From the NCBI GenBank assembly GCA_040882605.1, contig JBBEAY010000035.1:55928-119927 (forward strand): a DNA stretch of 64,000 nucleotides, in the 5' to 3' direction. The translations under genes and the position numbers were made by a program. The notes beneath the pieces were generated by a model, which was not told the DNA's origin, searched no databases, and was given only the letters and a program-made list of their open reading frames with translations. The DNA comes from JAOUEA01 sp040882605 (GTDB lineage Bacteria > Actinomycetota > UBA4738 > HRBIN12). Numbering within the stretch: position 1 is the first letter of the stretch; each line of letters begins with the position of its first letter. Of the stretch, positions 53,920-61,925 are shown piece by piece.

Positions 53920-54632
53920 GCGATCGGGTAGGCCTCGTCGGGTGTGTGAAGAAGAAGCTTGAGCGTGCAGCTCCCGCGAGGGATCTCTACTCCTCACCTC
54001 TTTTCCGAGGCCGCCGCGCTTACGTCGAGCGCACGTGCGGTCGCTGGTTCATCCTCTCCGCCAAGCACGGACTCGTTGATCCCGACGAGGTGCTCGAGCC
54101 GTACGACGTCACGCTTGACTCGTCCACCGCGACCGAACGGCGGGCATGGAGCGATGGCGTGCTCGTCGCGATCCGAGAGCGCTTGGGATCCCTTGACGGG
54201 CTCACGTTCGAGGCGCACGCCGGTTCGAACTACCTGGATTTCGGGCTGGTGGAGGGGTTGCGCGTATCGGGTGCCCGAGTCGAAAGGCCTGCCGAGGGAC
54301 TCGGTCTCTTCGAGCAGCAAGCCTTCTACTCCTCGGGTCAACGCAGAGATCCCCAGTCCGAGGAGGCTCGGATCTCATCTCCGCGGGGAGGGGCAGGGAA
54401 GTACGCCCCGCTTGCCACGTACCTCGCGGGGAACCCAGCTGGCTGGCTCGACGTCGGTTTTGACGAGATCGATGCGCTCGTCAGCGGACTCCCCACGTCG
54501 GCTCATCGGCATCGCGCCTGGTGGGCGAACGATGCGACGCACTCGCAGGCCCATGGGTGGTTGGACGCGGGCTGGCGAGTTGCGACGGTCGACATGGATC
54601 AAGCTCGGGTGCGATTCGAGACCGGCCACTGA
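53916..54632 (+). CDS. DUF6884-like protein with DUF7662-like C-terminus
   Basis: A 238-aa protein. The N-terminal half (LVGCVKKKLERAAPARDLY, SPLFRGRRAYVE, WFILSAKHGLVDPDEVLEPY) matches the DUF6884 pattern, a YaaA-like fold. The C-terminal 75 residues (KYAPLATYLAG, FDEIDALVSGLP, HRAWWANDATHSQAHGW) match a small separate domain often seen next to nuclease genes. Biochemical role unknown; some distant relatives act on oxidised or modified nucleobases. The TTG overlaps the stop of the GIY-YIG gene, so the two are coupled. Confidence 0.75.
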   Translation: MSDRVGLVGCVKKKLERAAPARDLYSSPLFRGRRAYVERTCGRWFILSAKHGLVDPDEVLEPYDVTLDSSTATERRAWSDGVLVAIRERLGSLDGLTFEAHAGSNYLDFGLVEGLRVSGARVERPAEGLGLFEQQAFYSSGQRRDPQSEEARISSPRGGAGKYAPLATYLAGNPAGWLDVGFDEIDALVSGLPTSAHRHRAWWANDATHSQAHGWLDAGWRVATVDMDQARVRFETGH

Positions 54633-54636
54633 GCGA

Positions 54637-54945
54637 CTAGCTGCCCGGCGCTTCCTCCCAGACGACCGCGAGGTTGTGACGGTCCAGGATGGACGCGACA
54701 GCCGCTTGCGCGAACGACAACGACTCGCCGGGGGCGAGCGACGAGAGGTTCCATACCGCCTCGGGAAGCAGGACGACTTCATGCCCGAGGTCGCGGAACG
54801 CGTTCACAACAACGTCTGCGGCAACCCAGAGATCGTCGCAAGACACTTCGCGAGTCGCAGCGCCGGTTGCCAGGGTCGAGGCGACGGTCGCGAATGCCCA
54901 TCCGAACGAGCCCCGCTCCGATCCCGATCTGCGGAGCTCGCTCAC
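54637..54945 (-). CDS. Small partner of the AAA+ ATPase
   Basis: A 102-aa protein from the GTG at 54945, in a GTGA overlap with the stop of the upstream ATPase. It contains GWAFATVASTLATGAATREVS, DDLWVAADVVVNAFRDLGHE and LSFAQAAVASILDRHNLAVV; mostly short helices. It is convergent with the DUF6884-like gene, 4 bases away. No family recognised, but the coupling implies it works with the ATPase. A longer frame upstream is the ATPase gene in another register. Confidence 0.65.
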   Translation of the reverse strand: MSELRRSGSERGSFGWAFATVASTLATGAATREVSCDDLWVAADVVVNAFRDLGHEVVLLPEAVWNLSSLAPGESLSFAQAAVASILDRHNLAVVWEEAPGS

Positions 54946-56075
54946 AGGTACATCCCGGTTGCTGGGGTGGCCGGGGGCTCGAGTTGACCCGCGGCCATCG
55001 CGTACAGCTCGGCGAGGGTCGGGGGCGCGCTGAGGCGCTTCGAAACGTTGGCTGCATCGTGCTCTTCCAACCAGCCCTTCGCCTGCGCGAGAGACAGCGG
55101 CTCGAAGCACACGCGAGAGGCACACCTGCCCGGGCGGATGACCGCTTCGTGGAAGCGCTCGATGCGCTCGTTCGTGGTGATGACGAACGCGGTCTTGGAA
55201 CCTTGGGCGAGCATTCCGTCGGTTGCGTTCAGCAAGCGAGCGAGACCCTGGCCGGTCTGGCGGCGAGCATCCGAGCCGAACAGCTCGCCCGTGTCTTCGA
55301 GCACGGCCACGCGCCACTCCTTGTCACCGGGCGGACGGGCGAGGATGAATTCAAGGAGGTAGCCGGCGTCCCCAAGGAAGGCCTCTGGGTCAGCGATGTA
55401 GTGGAAGTTCGCACGCTCACGCCAGGCGTAGGCGAGGGCACCGAGCGCGAAGGACTTGCCGGTGCCAGGAGGCCCGAACCACACGAGCAGCTGGCCCTTG
55501 CCATCGAGTGAGAATCCCGGATCCATCAGCGGTGCGAGCGCGTCGCCTGTCGGCGCCGCGTAGTTGGCAGCGATGTCAGACCAGGGGGTGACCTCCAACC
55601 TGCGGAAGCCACGACTCTCATCCTGCAGTCCCCAGATGCCAAGAACGACGTGCGGACGCTCATCGTCGGCGGCCAAGCTCGCTTCAGGGAATGAGCGGCC
55701 GAGCTCGTCGAGGAGGTGCTGGGCGCCCTTCAGATCACGAGCCGCCACCCCCGCCCACATCATGCGGCGCCCGAGCTGGATGCAGGCGACGGCATCGTCG
55801 CCTTCGAGCACGCATTGGATGCGCCTGGCGTTCAGCAGCGTGCCGCGACGCAGAAGGCGGATGCCGTCGGTGAGCGAGCGGTCGATGACCTCGGGCTCTA
55901 TGTCTTCGATGTCCACGACCCACTGGCGGTAGATGAACTCTCCGTAGTCGCGGGACAGGGCCTGGTCCATCCACCACGGGTCCACAAGGTCGTTGGGGTG
56001 GGCCTGCGTGACGTGGCGAACGAGGGGCTCGCTAGAGCCGCGTTCGCCCTGGGTCGGGGGGAGGTGTTCTTCCAT
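54942..56075 (-). CDS. AAA+ ATPase (DUF5925-type)
   Basis: A 377-aa protein. An N-terminal domain (1-180) with many acidic residues is followed by an AAA+ core. Walker A is GPPGTGKS (201-208), Walker B is VAVLEDTGELF (Glu260/Asp261) and sensor 1 lies in TAFVITTNE. The arginine-finger region is IRPGRCASRVCF. Such proteins are common in actinobacteria and resemble DUF5925-type ATPases; the substrate is unknown. The ATG at 56075 follows GGAGAAGGAGACG. Forms an operon with the small gene downstream. A role in remodelling a partner complex in this island is inference. Confidence 0.8.
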   Translation of the reverse strand: MEEHLPPTQGERGSSEPLVRHVTQAHPNDLVDPWWMDQALSRDYGEFIYRQWVVDIEDIEPEVIDRSLTDGIRLLRRGTLLNARRIQCVLEGDDAVACIQLGRRMMWAGVAARDLKGAQHLLDELGRSFPEASLAADDERPHVVLGIWGLQDESRGFRRLEVTPWSDIAANYAAPTGDALAPLMDPGFSLDGKGQLLVWFGPPGTGKSFALGALAYAWRERANFHYIADPEAFLGDAGYLLEFILARPPGDKEWRVAVLEDTGELFGSDARRQTGQGLARLLNATDGMLAQGSKTAFVITTNERIERFHEAVIRPGRCASRVCFEPLSLAQAKGWLEEHDAANVSKRLSAPPTLAELYAMAAGQLEPPATPATGMYL

Positions 56076-56259
56076 CTGTTCGTCTCCTTCTCCGGGTAGC
56101 CACCAGTCGCGGGAATCCGCTGGTGTGGCGGCCTAGGATCAGAAGACGTGCTCGTGGCATGTCGGAACCGTACATGGCGGGTCTGACATCGATAGGCGGG
56201 CGTAGGAAGAGACGAAGGCTACGCCTGAGGGCGCTTCAACTGGGGAGCCTCACGCGGGA

Positions 56260-56265
56260 TACTCT
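56260..56265 (+). promoter_or_regulatory. Candidate -10 element of a leaderless small gene
   Basis: TACTCT ends 5 bases before the ATG at 56271, a spacing at which transcription would begin at the start codon itself. The upstream -35 is poor. No ribosome binding site precedes the ATG (TTGGGT only). Leaderless starts are common in actinobacteria. Confidence 0.4.
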
Positions 56266-56270
56266 TGGGT

Positions 56271-56459
56271 ATGAGCGCGACGAAACGAGGCAAGCAGGGC
56301 ACGACGACGTCAGGCATGGAGAAGTCACCAGAACGACGGAAGCGCGAAGCCAAACGTCGCCGGCGTCAGGACGAACGATGGGCCGCGAAGAGCGGTTACG
56401 TGACCGCCCGCCGGATCGACGAGTTGTCGCCTGAGGAGCAGGCTAGGCTCGGACTGTAG
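56271..56459 (+). CDS. Small very basic protein
   Basis: A 62-aa protein rich in Lys and Arg (KSPERRKREAKRRRRQDERW), with a short acidic end (DELSPEEQARLGL). It starts at the ATG at 56271; a GTG or ATG two codons earlier is possible. Basic composition suggests nucleic-acid binding. It is divergent from the AAA+ operon across 195 bases and precedes the DUF429 gene by 19 bases, so the two may be one transcript. Confidence 0.5.
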   Translation: MSATKRGKQGTTTSGMEKSPERRKREAKRRRRQDERWAAKSGYVTARRIDELSPEEQARLGL

Positions 56460-56478
56460 GCCCGGGTGCCCAGCGCGC

Positions 56479-57210
56479 ATGACTCTGACACAGGGTTGGG
56501 TGGCCGGCGTTGATGGATGTCGCGCTGGCTGGGTGGTCGTCCTCCTCGAGACAAGCACGGGCGCGTCTCGCTTGCTTGGATGCACGACCTTCTCGGAGGT
56601 CCTGGCTCTTCCAGAACAGCCCAAGGTAATAGCAGTTGACGTGCCAATCGGCCTCCTCGATCGAGGTGAGCCCGGTGGACGAGCCTGTGACCGCGAGGCA
56701 CGCGCCATCCTCGGCAGGCAAGGCGTGCGGGTGTTCTCCTCTCCTACGGTTCCTGCGCTCGAGGCGTACATCCTGGGCGGAGACCATGTAACTGTGTCGG
56801 ATGCGAACCGGGCCAGTTCTGGTGCCGGCATTGGATTGTCACGGCAAGCGTTCTGCATCATGAACAAGATCTCGGAGGTCGACGCCGAGATGACCCCCCA
56901 GCTCCAAGAGGTCGTGTATGAGATTCATCCGGAGGTCTCATTCCGCCGTGCGAATGAAGAGTCGCCCCTGGCCGAGCCCAAGCGCGGCGCCAGTGGACGA
57001 GCCAGACGTGCCGCGATCGTGGAAGAACTCGGATTTCCTACCGACCGTTTCCTGTCGCGACCTCGGCCGCTCGACTCCAAGCCAGACGACATACTTGACG
57101 CGGCTATCGCGTGCTGGACGGCATCCCTGATCCAGAATCAAAGTGCATCTTCCATTCCGAAGTCGCCGCCTTTGAGCAGCCGGGGGCTCACCATGGCGAT
57201 CTGGCATTAG
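56479..57210 (+). CDS. DUF429 predicted RNase H-like nuclease
   Basis: A 243-aa protein of the DUF429 family, which adopts an RNase H-like fold. The typical start GVDGCRAGWVVV (first Asp), VIAVDVPIGLLD (second Asp), ARAILGRQGVRVFSSP and YEIHPEVSFR, then a final DDILDAAIACWTA (last Asp) are all visible, so the acidic active site appears complete. Physiological role unknown; often found in accessory regions. The ATG at 56479 is used. The 88 bases after the stop, to the convergent gene, hold no recognisable gene. Confidence 0.85.
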   Translation: MTLTQGWVAGVDGCRAGWVVVLLETSTGASRLLGCTTFSEVLALPEQPKVIAVDVPIGLLDRGEPGGRACDREARAILGRQGVRVFSSPTVPALEAYILGGDHVTVSDANRASSGAGIGLSRQAFCIMNKISEVDAEMTPQLQEVVYEIHPEVSFRRANEESPLAEPKRGASGRARRAAIVEELGFPTDRFLSRPRPLDSKPDDILDAAIACWTASLIQNQSASSIPKSPPLSSRGLTMAIWH

Positions 57211-57298
57211 CCCACGAACCCCAGGCACGGGCGTCACGTCCGCATCGCGGGTGATCACTGAACCTGCATAAGAGCCAATCCCTGTGTGCCGGACCCCT

Positions 57299-58168
57299 TT
57301 AGGCCTCAAAGACGGCGACGATTGGCGCATGGTCGCTCGGGCATCCAGGTCCCACCTGAGTCGCGAAGCAAGACGTCAGGCGACCGTCTCCTGCCAGCGC
57401 GGGTGAGGCAAAGAGATAGTCATCCTGGTAGGGGATGTGAGGACGGTTGCGATCGTAGTAGGTCCGCGTGTGTGTACATGACTCGTGGAGGCGGCACTGG
57501 CAGTTGTCCATGTCAGTTCTCACAAGCGGATCCCGATACCGGTCAGGGGGCAGTGCCGACTTCAGGCAGTCAACCAGGCCATACGCCTTGATCTCTTCGA
57601 GTACCTCGAGACCCGGGTGCGCCTTCTTGCGCGGCGGCTTACCCGCCAGGATGTTCAGATCACCTCCGAGGACGAGGTACTCCGAGTGCACCTTCTCCTC
57701 GAGAAGGGGCGCGAGATCTGAGAGCGAGCGACGTACGGATGCGACATAAGGTTCGTCGTACAGGCCATACAACGCGATCGCCGTTATCGCGAGATCTCCG
57801 ATCTCGACCCTCGCGGCCACCCAACTTCCGGGCCGTGACGGTCGGAGCGGAAGCGGCTCCCCGCGGCGGACCAGCCCGTCTGCTTCTCGCTTCGCCTGGG
57901 GGATCGCAATCGCCGTCGAGTACCTGCGTCTCCTACAGCTATCAGGCTCAGGGCACGGGCAGCCGAGGCCCTTGGTACTCCCGTTCCCGATCGCCTTCAG
58001 GCCGTTGGCCTTTGGCAAGTCCGGAAGGCCAGTGGCCTCACAGAGGATGGCGATGTCGGTGTCAGTCAGATCGGGATCTCCCCGAAGCACAGGCCAGTTA
58101 CCTTCCGTGCTTCGCTGATTCATGTTCCACGCCACGACCTTGATCTTCACCACACGAGTATCGGGCAT
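57299..58168 (-). CDS. Endonuclease/exonuclease/phosphatase family protein
   Basis: A 289-aa protein with the EEP fold. VVAWNMNQRS (Asn), AILCEATGLP (catalytic Glu), LGGDLNILAG (Asp-x-Asn) and PSDHAPIVAVF (Asp-His) give the full two-metal site. A cysteine-rich insertion (CPCPEPDSC and, later, CQCRLHESC) is unusual and may bind zinc. The start is the ATG at 58168, just before KIKVVAWN; further upstream the frame stays open but is not conserved. Divergent from the MBL gene across 133 bases, so the two could share control. Such enzymes cut DNA, RNA or phosphate esters; the target is unknown. Confidence 0.82.
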   Translation of the reverse strand: MPDTRVVKIKVVAWNMNQRSTEGNWPVLRGDPDLTDTDIAILCEATGLPDLPKANGLKAIGNGSTKGLGCPCPEPDSCRRRRYSTAIAIPQAKREADGLVRRGEPLPLRPSRPGSWVAARVEIGDLAITAIALYGLYDEPYVASVRRSLSDLAPLLEEKVHSEYLVLGGDLNILAGKPPRKKAHPGLEVLEEIKAYGLVDCLKSALPPDRYRDPLVRTDMDNCQCRLHESCTHTRTYYDRNRPHIPYQDDYLFASPALAGDGRLTSCFATQVGPGCPSDHAPIVAVFEA

Positions 58169-58301
58169 CGTGAGGGTCAACACATGATCGTCTTTCAGGT
58201 GACGGGATGCGTGACTGGTCGGAGCTGCCGAACGTCGCGACAACGTAGGCGTCGGTGCTGGGACATAGGATGCGCCTGGACTCAACGAAGATGGGAAAGC
58301 A

Positions 58302-59555
58302 ATGAGGGTTCGGATCCACCGAGGCGCCCACGAGATCGGCGGAAGCTGCGTCGAGGTAGAGAGCGTTGGAGGCGAGCGGCTCGTGCTGGATGTCGGGACA
58401 CCGCTCGTCACGGTGGAAGGCGAAGAGCCTGAGCTGCCAGCGATCGAGGGCCTCATCGATGCCGACCCAGCCCTAAAGGGGATCGTGATCACCCATGGGC
58501 ATCAGGACCACTGGGGGCTCGTCGACCAGACACTCCCGAGCGTGCCGCTCTTCATGGGGGAGGCGACCCACCGGATCCTCAAGGAGGCCGCCTTCTGGGT
58601 GAGCGGCCTCACCCGTATCCCCGCGGGTCTCCTGCGACATCGCGAGCCCTTCGAGCTGGGCGACTTCCGCATCACGCCGTTCCTCAACGACCACAGTGCG
58701 TTCGACGCGTACTCGCTCCTGGTCGAGGCTGACGGGCGCCGGCTCTTCTATACGGGCGACATCCGCGGTCACGGGCGCAAGGCCGGCATCTTCGAGCAGC
58801 TCCTTCGCACGCCGCCCGAGGACGTGGACGTTCTCCTCACCGAGGGCACGAACATCAGACCGGATGAGGAGGTCGAGGGAGCTGAATCCACCGCTTCGGA
58901 GACTGACGTCGAGCTCGCCTGCGTCGACCTCTTCAAGTCCACGTCGGGAATGGTGCTCGCGATGTACTCGGCGCAGAACATCGACCGGCTGGTCACCCTG
59001 TTCCGGGCGGCGAAGCGGACGGGCCGAACGTTCGTCACGACGCTCTACGGCGCTTCGATCGCTGAGGCGACAGGCAACAAGAACATCCCGAAGGCCGACT
59101 GGCCGCAGGTTCGCGTGTTCATCCCCGGCTGGCAGCAGGCCAAGGTCAAGAAGGCCGGTGCGTTCGAGCGTGTCGATCGGGTCAAGCCCGACCGGATCTA
59201 CGAGGAGGAGCTGGCCAAGGACCCATCGCAGTGGGTCGTGTCCTTCGGCATGCCGCTGGCCAAGCGGCTCGACGCGTCGGGGTGCCTCACCGGCGCCCGC
59301 GCCGTTTGGTCGATGTGGCCGGGCTACCTGAAGGAGGACAAGCAGAAGAAGCTGCTGAACTTCCTCGAGGAACGCTCGATCCCGCTCACGATTGAGCACA
59401 CCTCCGGCCACGCGTCGATCCCCGACCTGCAGCGACTCGCGGCAGCGCTCGACCCCGACCGCGTGGTCCCGATCCACTCCTTCGGCTCGGGTCGCTTCGA
59501 CGTTCTGTTCGACGGAGTCGAGCAACATCCCGACGGCGAATGGTGGGAGGTCTAG
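58302..59555 (+). CDS. RNase J-like metallo-beta-lactamase (beta-CASP) protein
   Basis: A 417-aa protein of the beta-CASP nuclease group. The metal motif THGHQDH gives H65, H67, D69 and H70. FYTGDIRGHG supplies the next Asp, and HTSGHASIPDL with VVPIHSFGSGRF forms the RMMBL end seen in RNase J and related RNases. It is shorter than RNase J (about 555 aa) and lacks the C-terminal domain. It is immediately followed (2 bases) by a PD-(D/E)XK nuclease, so it is unlikely to be the housekeeping RNase J. An ATG at 58302 follows a GGGAAAGC leader. Confidence 0.85.
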   Translation: MRVRIHRGAHEIGGSCVEVESVGGERLVLDVGTPLVTVEGEEPELPAIEGLIDADPALKGIVITHGHQDHWGLVDQTLPSVPLFMGEATHRILKEAAFWVSGLTRIPAGLLRHREPFELGDFRITPFLNDHSAFDAYSLLVEADGRRLFYTGDIRGHGRKAGIFEQLLRTPPEDVDVLLTEGTNIRPDEEVEGAESTASETDVELACVDLFKSTSGMVLAMYSAQNIDRLVTLFRAAKRTGRTFVTTLYGASIAEATGNKNIPKADWPQVRVFIPGWQQAKVKKAGAFERVDRVKPDRIYEEELAKDPSQWVVSFGMPLAKRLDASGCLTGARAVWSMWPGYLKEDKQKKLLNFLEERSIPLTIEHTSGHASIPDLQRLAAALDPDRVVPIHSFGSGRFDVLFDGVEQHPDGEWWEV

Positions 59556-59557
59556 GA

Positions 59558-60571
59558 GTGGGGAAGAAGGACATCCGGTTCGATCGAGTGGTTGCCGAGG
59601 AGTTGGTCCACTCCCTGCGACCCGGCGAGGCAATGAGACCGCTGATCGACTTCCGCAACGAGCGACAGGACATCTTCGATGTGCAGTTCCGACGGCCCTC
59701 GGGACGGATAAGCCGGGCAAGCCTGTACGCCGGACTTACCCGGCCGCTCGACGTGGACGCCCGCATCATCGGTAGCAAGAAACCCGAGTTCCGCTTCTTC
59801 GTCGCGCACAGGACGCATCGCGATGTCGCGATCCGCTTCGGATACGAGAGGTGGTCGTGGCAGCCGCTGGAGGAGCTGGCCGCCCGATGGTCTGAGGTGT
59901 CCCAGTACCTGGCGGAACGGGAGAAATGGTTTCAGGAAGAGTCAGCGGCAGCCCACCATGTCATCGAGGGCCGCGTTCATGCGGCCATGTGCAGGGACAC
60001 GGTCACGGAATATCGGGCGATCAACCGAGAGGCCTCACCCTCGTTTCGCGACGAAGCCACGAAGGCAAGGATCTGCGGCCGGATCCGTGATGAGATGCGC
60101 CGGGTCCTGGATGCGGTCCCTAAGAAGGATCGGTGGTTGCGGTATCGCGAGTTCGGAACCAGCCCTGACATCCTTGCGGTCGACGATTCGGGTCGGCTGA
60201 TCGTCGCGGAGGCGAAGCCGTTCAGCTACACCTCGGGCATCTCGAAGGGTCCGATCCAGGTCCGCTACTACGCCGGGTTGCTCTCTCGGTGGCTCGAGCT
60301 CGATCCCGAGGCGCCCGTGAACCTCCACCGGATGCTCGAGCAGCGCATCGAGGCTGGACTGACGAGTGGACCACTCGTTGCGTTCGACCCGCAGGTGTCA
60401 GTCGTGCCCGTGCTCGCGATCGGGGTCGGCGTAGCGTCGTCGGTCGCTGTGGAACACGCGATCGCGCTGCGCGACGCGCTGGCTCAGCTCGACCCCGCCG
60501 AGGCAGGCAAGACCGCCCCGACAGAAATCTGGCGGCTCGGCACGGACGGCAACGTGAACGAGAGGATCTGA
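59558..60571 (+). CDS. PD-(D/E)XK nuclease-like protein paired with the MBL protein
   Basis: A 337-aa protein from the GTG at 59558, with GGAGGTCTAGGA upstream. PDILAVDDSG followed by LIVAEAKPFS has the D...E-x-K arrangement of restriction-endonuclease-fold nucleases. A helical, charged region lies before it (residues about 90-200) and KGPIQVRYYAGLLSRWLE after it provides a conserved Q-x-x-x-Y. I do not recognise a named family. The tight packing with the beta-CASP gene upstream and the zinc-ribbon gene downstream suggests a three-protein module. Confidence 0.72.
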   Translation: MGKKDIRFDRVVAEELVHSLRPGEAMRPLIDFRNERQDIFDVQFRRPSGRISRASLYAGLTRPLDVDARIIGSKKPEFRFFVAHRTHRDVAIRFGYERWSWQPLEELAARWSEVSQYLAEREKWFQEESAAAHHVIEGRVHAAMCRDTVTEYRAINREASPSFRDEATKARICGRIRDEMRRVLDAVPKKDRWLRYREFGTSPDILAVDDSGRLIVAEAKPFSYTSGISKGPIQVRYYAGLLSRWLELDPEAPVNLHRMLEQRIEAGLTSGPLVAFDPQVSVVPVLAIGVGVASSVAVEHAIALRDALAQLDPAEAGKTAPTEIWRLGTDGNVNERI

Positions 60572-60576
60572 GGGTT

Positions 60577-60969
60577 ATGAATGAACACCGATGGGCGGGG
60601 TTGGGAACGGCCGAGTTCACGGAGGGGCAAGCCTCGGAATGGGGGACCCTCGATGGTGCGACCGACGCACCGCTTGCGCTGAACATCGCCCAGGTCGTGT
60701 GTCTGATCTGCGATGCGCCGTACCTCGATTCGGGCGAGGCATGCCCCGGTCCGATGGGCCAGCCGGCGCGTCATCGCTGGGTGTCGCTGATGACGTTGGC
60801 GATGACGGCTGAGGACGCCCGGCAGTGGTCTGATCCTGACCCGATCGAGGGTTTCGATATCCGACCCCGCTCCACCAATCTGCTGTGCGCCCTCTGCGGG
60901 CAACCCTACGAACAGGCGGACGCTGCCTGCCCTGAACGGGGCTTCTGGTTGTCGGTCGGCGACGCCTGA
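60577..60969 (+). CDS. Zinc-ribbon protein
   Basis: A 130-aa protein with two similar CxxC stretches, CLICDAPYLDSGEACP and CALCGQPYEQADAACP. Each has a C-x2-C and a third Cys before Pro, suggesting two zinc sites made by duplication. The N-terminal segment (WAGLGTAEFTEGQASEWGTL) and the connector are not recognised. The ATG at 60577 is 5 bases after the nuclease stop, so it belongs to the same operon. A role as a nucleic-acid-binding adaptor is inference. Confidence 0.65.
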   Translation: MNEHRWAGLGTAEFTEGQASEWGTLDGATDAPLALNIAQVVCLICDAPYLDSGEACPGPMGQPARHRWVSLMTLAMTAEDARQWSDPDPIEGFDIRPRSTNLLCALCGQPYEQADAACPERGFWLSVGDA

Positions 60970-60994
60970 TGAGCCCAAAGGAAGGAATGAAGGG

Positions 60995-61840
60995 ATGGAC
61001 GCCTTTTCCAAGAGCTGGTGGGACTCGAAGTCGCTCACACTCGATGGAGTGGATACGAGAGGGTTCATCGGGTCTCCCCGTCTGAACTGGATCCGGTGGC
61101 GGTTGATGGATGAGCTCCTGCGGCGCCACTACCAGGACATCGGGCTGGAGGTTGGTTTTGGCCCACTGGGGATCGAGCTGTACAACGATCCCCTCTGGTC
61201 ACCGAACTGTTCGCGAGACCCTCGGTACTTCGGCCGGCTCTGTGCCAACCATGTGCACTCCGCGATCGAGGAGACATGGGAAGAACTTGGTGAGAGCTTC
61301 CGCGGGGGAACTCAAGACTTCGTGAGCGAGGGGGTCTGGCCGACGTGGTCGGCCTATCTCGGCACCGCCATCGAGGCTCTCGGGCTCGAGTCGAGTGGCG
61401 TTCCCGGCCACGCGGGGTGCTGGCATCGGCGAGCGAAGTCGGTCTTCCCACTCGTGTTCAGAGTCGCGCTGCTGCTTCGGACGGGCGGTGAGGTCGGCCC
61501 GACCCAGATGCACGACGGCATGTACACGTATCCCGGAGTCGACGAGGATCTCGACGGAGTAGCGGCGATCCTGACCTTGCTGAGGGACGAGGATGAGCTC
61601 GAGGGCACCACGCCGAGAGGTCTGGTCGTTCGTCGGGAGGAGGAGCCGTGGATCGCGATCCGCTCTGATGGCTGGGTGCTGACCCGGCATGGCTCGACCC
61701 ACATCAGGGAGTTGTGGCTGAGCGGGGCCAATGAGGGAGCGATCGCGACGCAGGTCCAGTCGCTCGCGCAGTGGGGTGAAGGCAACGCCTACCCGGTCGG
61801 GCGCAAGGATGAGGTGGACGTGCGCAAGAGAGAGAGATGA
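60995..61840 (+). CDS. Hypothetical protein
   Basis: A 281-aa protein starting MDAFSKSWWDSKSLTLDG, with a GGAAGGAATGAAGG leader. It has GSPRLNWIRWRLMDELLRRH, WPTWSAYLGTAIEALGLE, RGLVVRREEEPWIAIRSDGW and a conserved-looking Trp-rich centre, but no known motif. It follows the zinc-ribbon gene by 25 bases on the same strand, so it could be a fourth member of that operon. Its first 18 codons are echoed by a second, truncated copy at 61845. Confidence 0.6.
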   Translation: MDAFSKSWWDSKSLTLDGVDTRGFIGSPRLNWIRWRLMDELLRRHYQDIGLEVGFGPLGIELYNDPLWSPNCSRDPRYFGRLCANHVHSAIEETWEELGESFRGGTQDFVSEGVWPTWSAYLGTAIEALGLESSGVPGHAGCWHRRAKSVFPLVFRVALLLRTGGEVGPTQMHDGMYTYPGVDEDLDGVAAILTLLRDEDELEGTTPRGLVVRREEEPWIAIRSDGWVLTRHGSTHIRELWLSGANEGAIATQVQSLAQWGEGNAYPVGRKDEVDVRKRER

Positions 61841-61844
61841 AAGG

Positions 61845-61925
61845 ATGGGCGCGCTTTCCGAGAGTTCGTGGGATTTCAAGACGGTCGCGCTCGACGCTCG
61901 GGGCAGCCGTGAGTGGCCGCACTGA
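61845..61925 (+). pseudogene. Truncated copy of the 5' end of the preceding gene
   Basis: An ATG with its AAAGG leader opens a 26-codon frame starting MGALSESSWDFKTVALDA, which aligns with MDAFSKSWWDSKSLTLDG of the gene at 60995. The similarity extends into the DNA leader. The copy ends at a TGA at 61923-61925 in the start of the next gene. Either a tandem duplication that was truncated by the downstream gene, or a conserved short leader. Confidence 0.5.
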
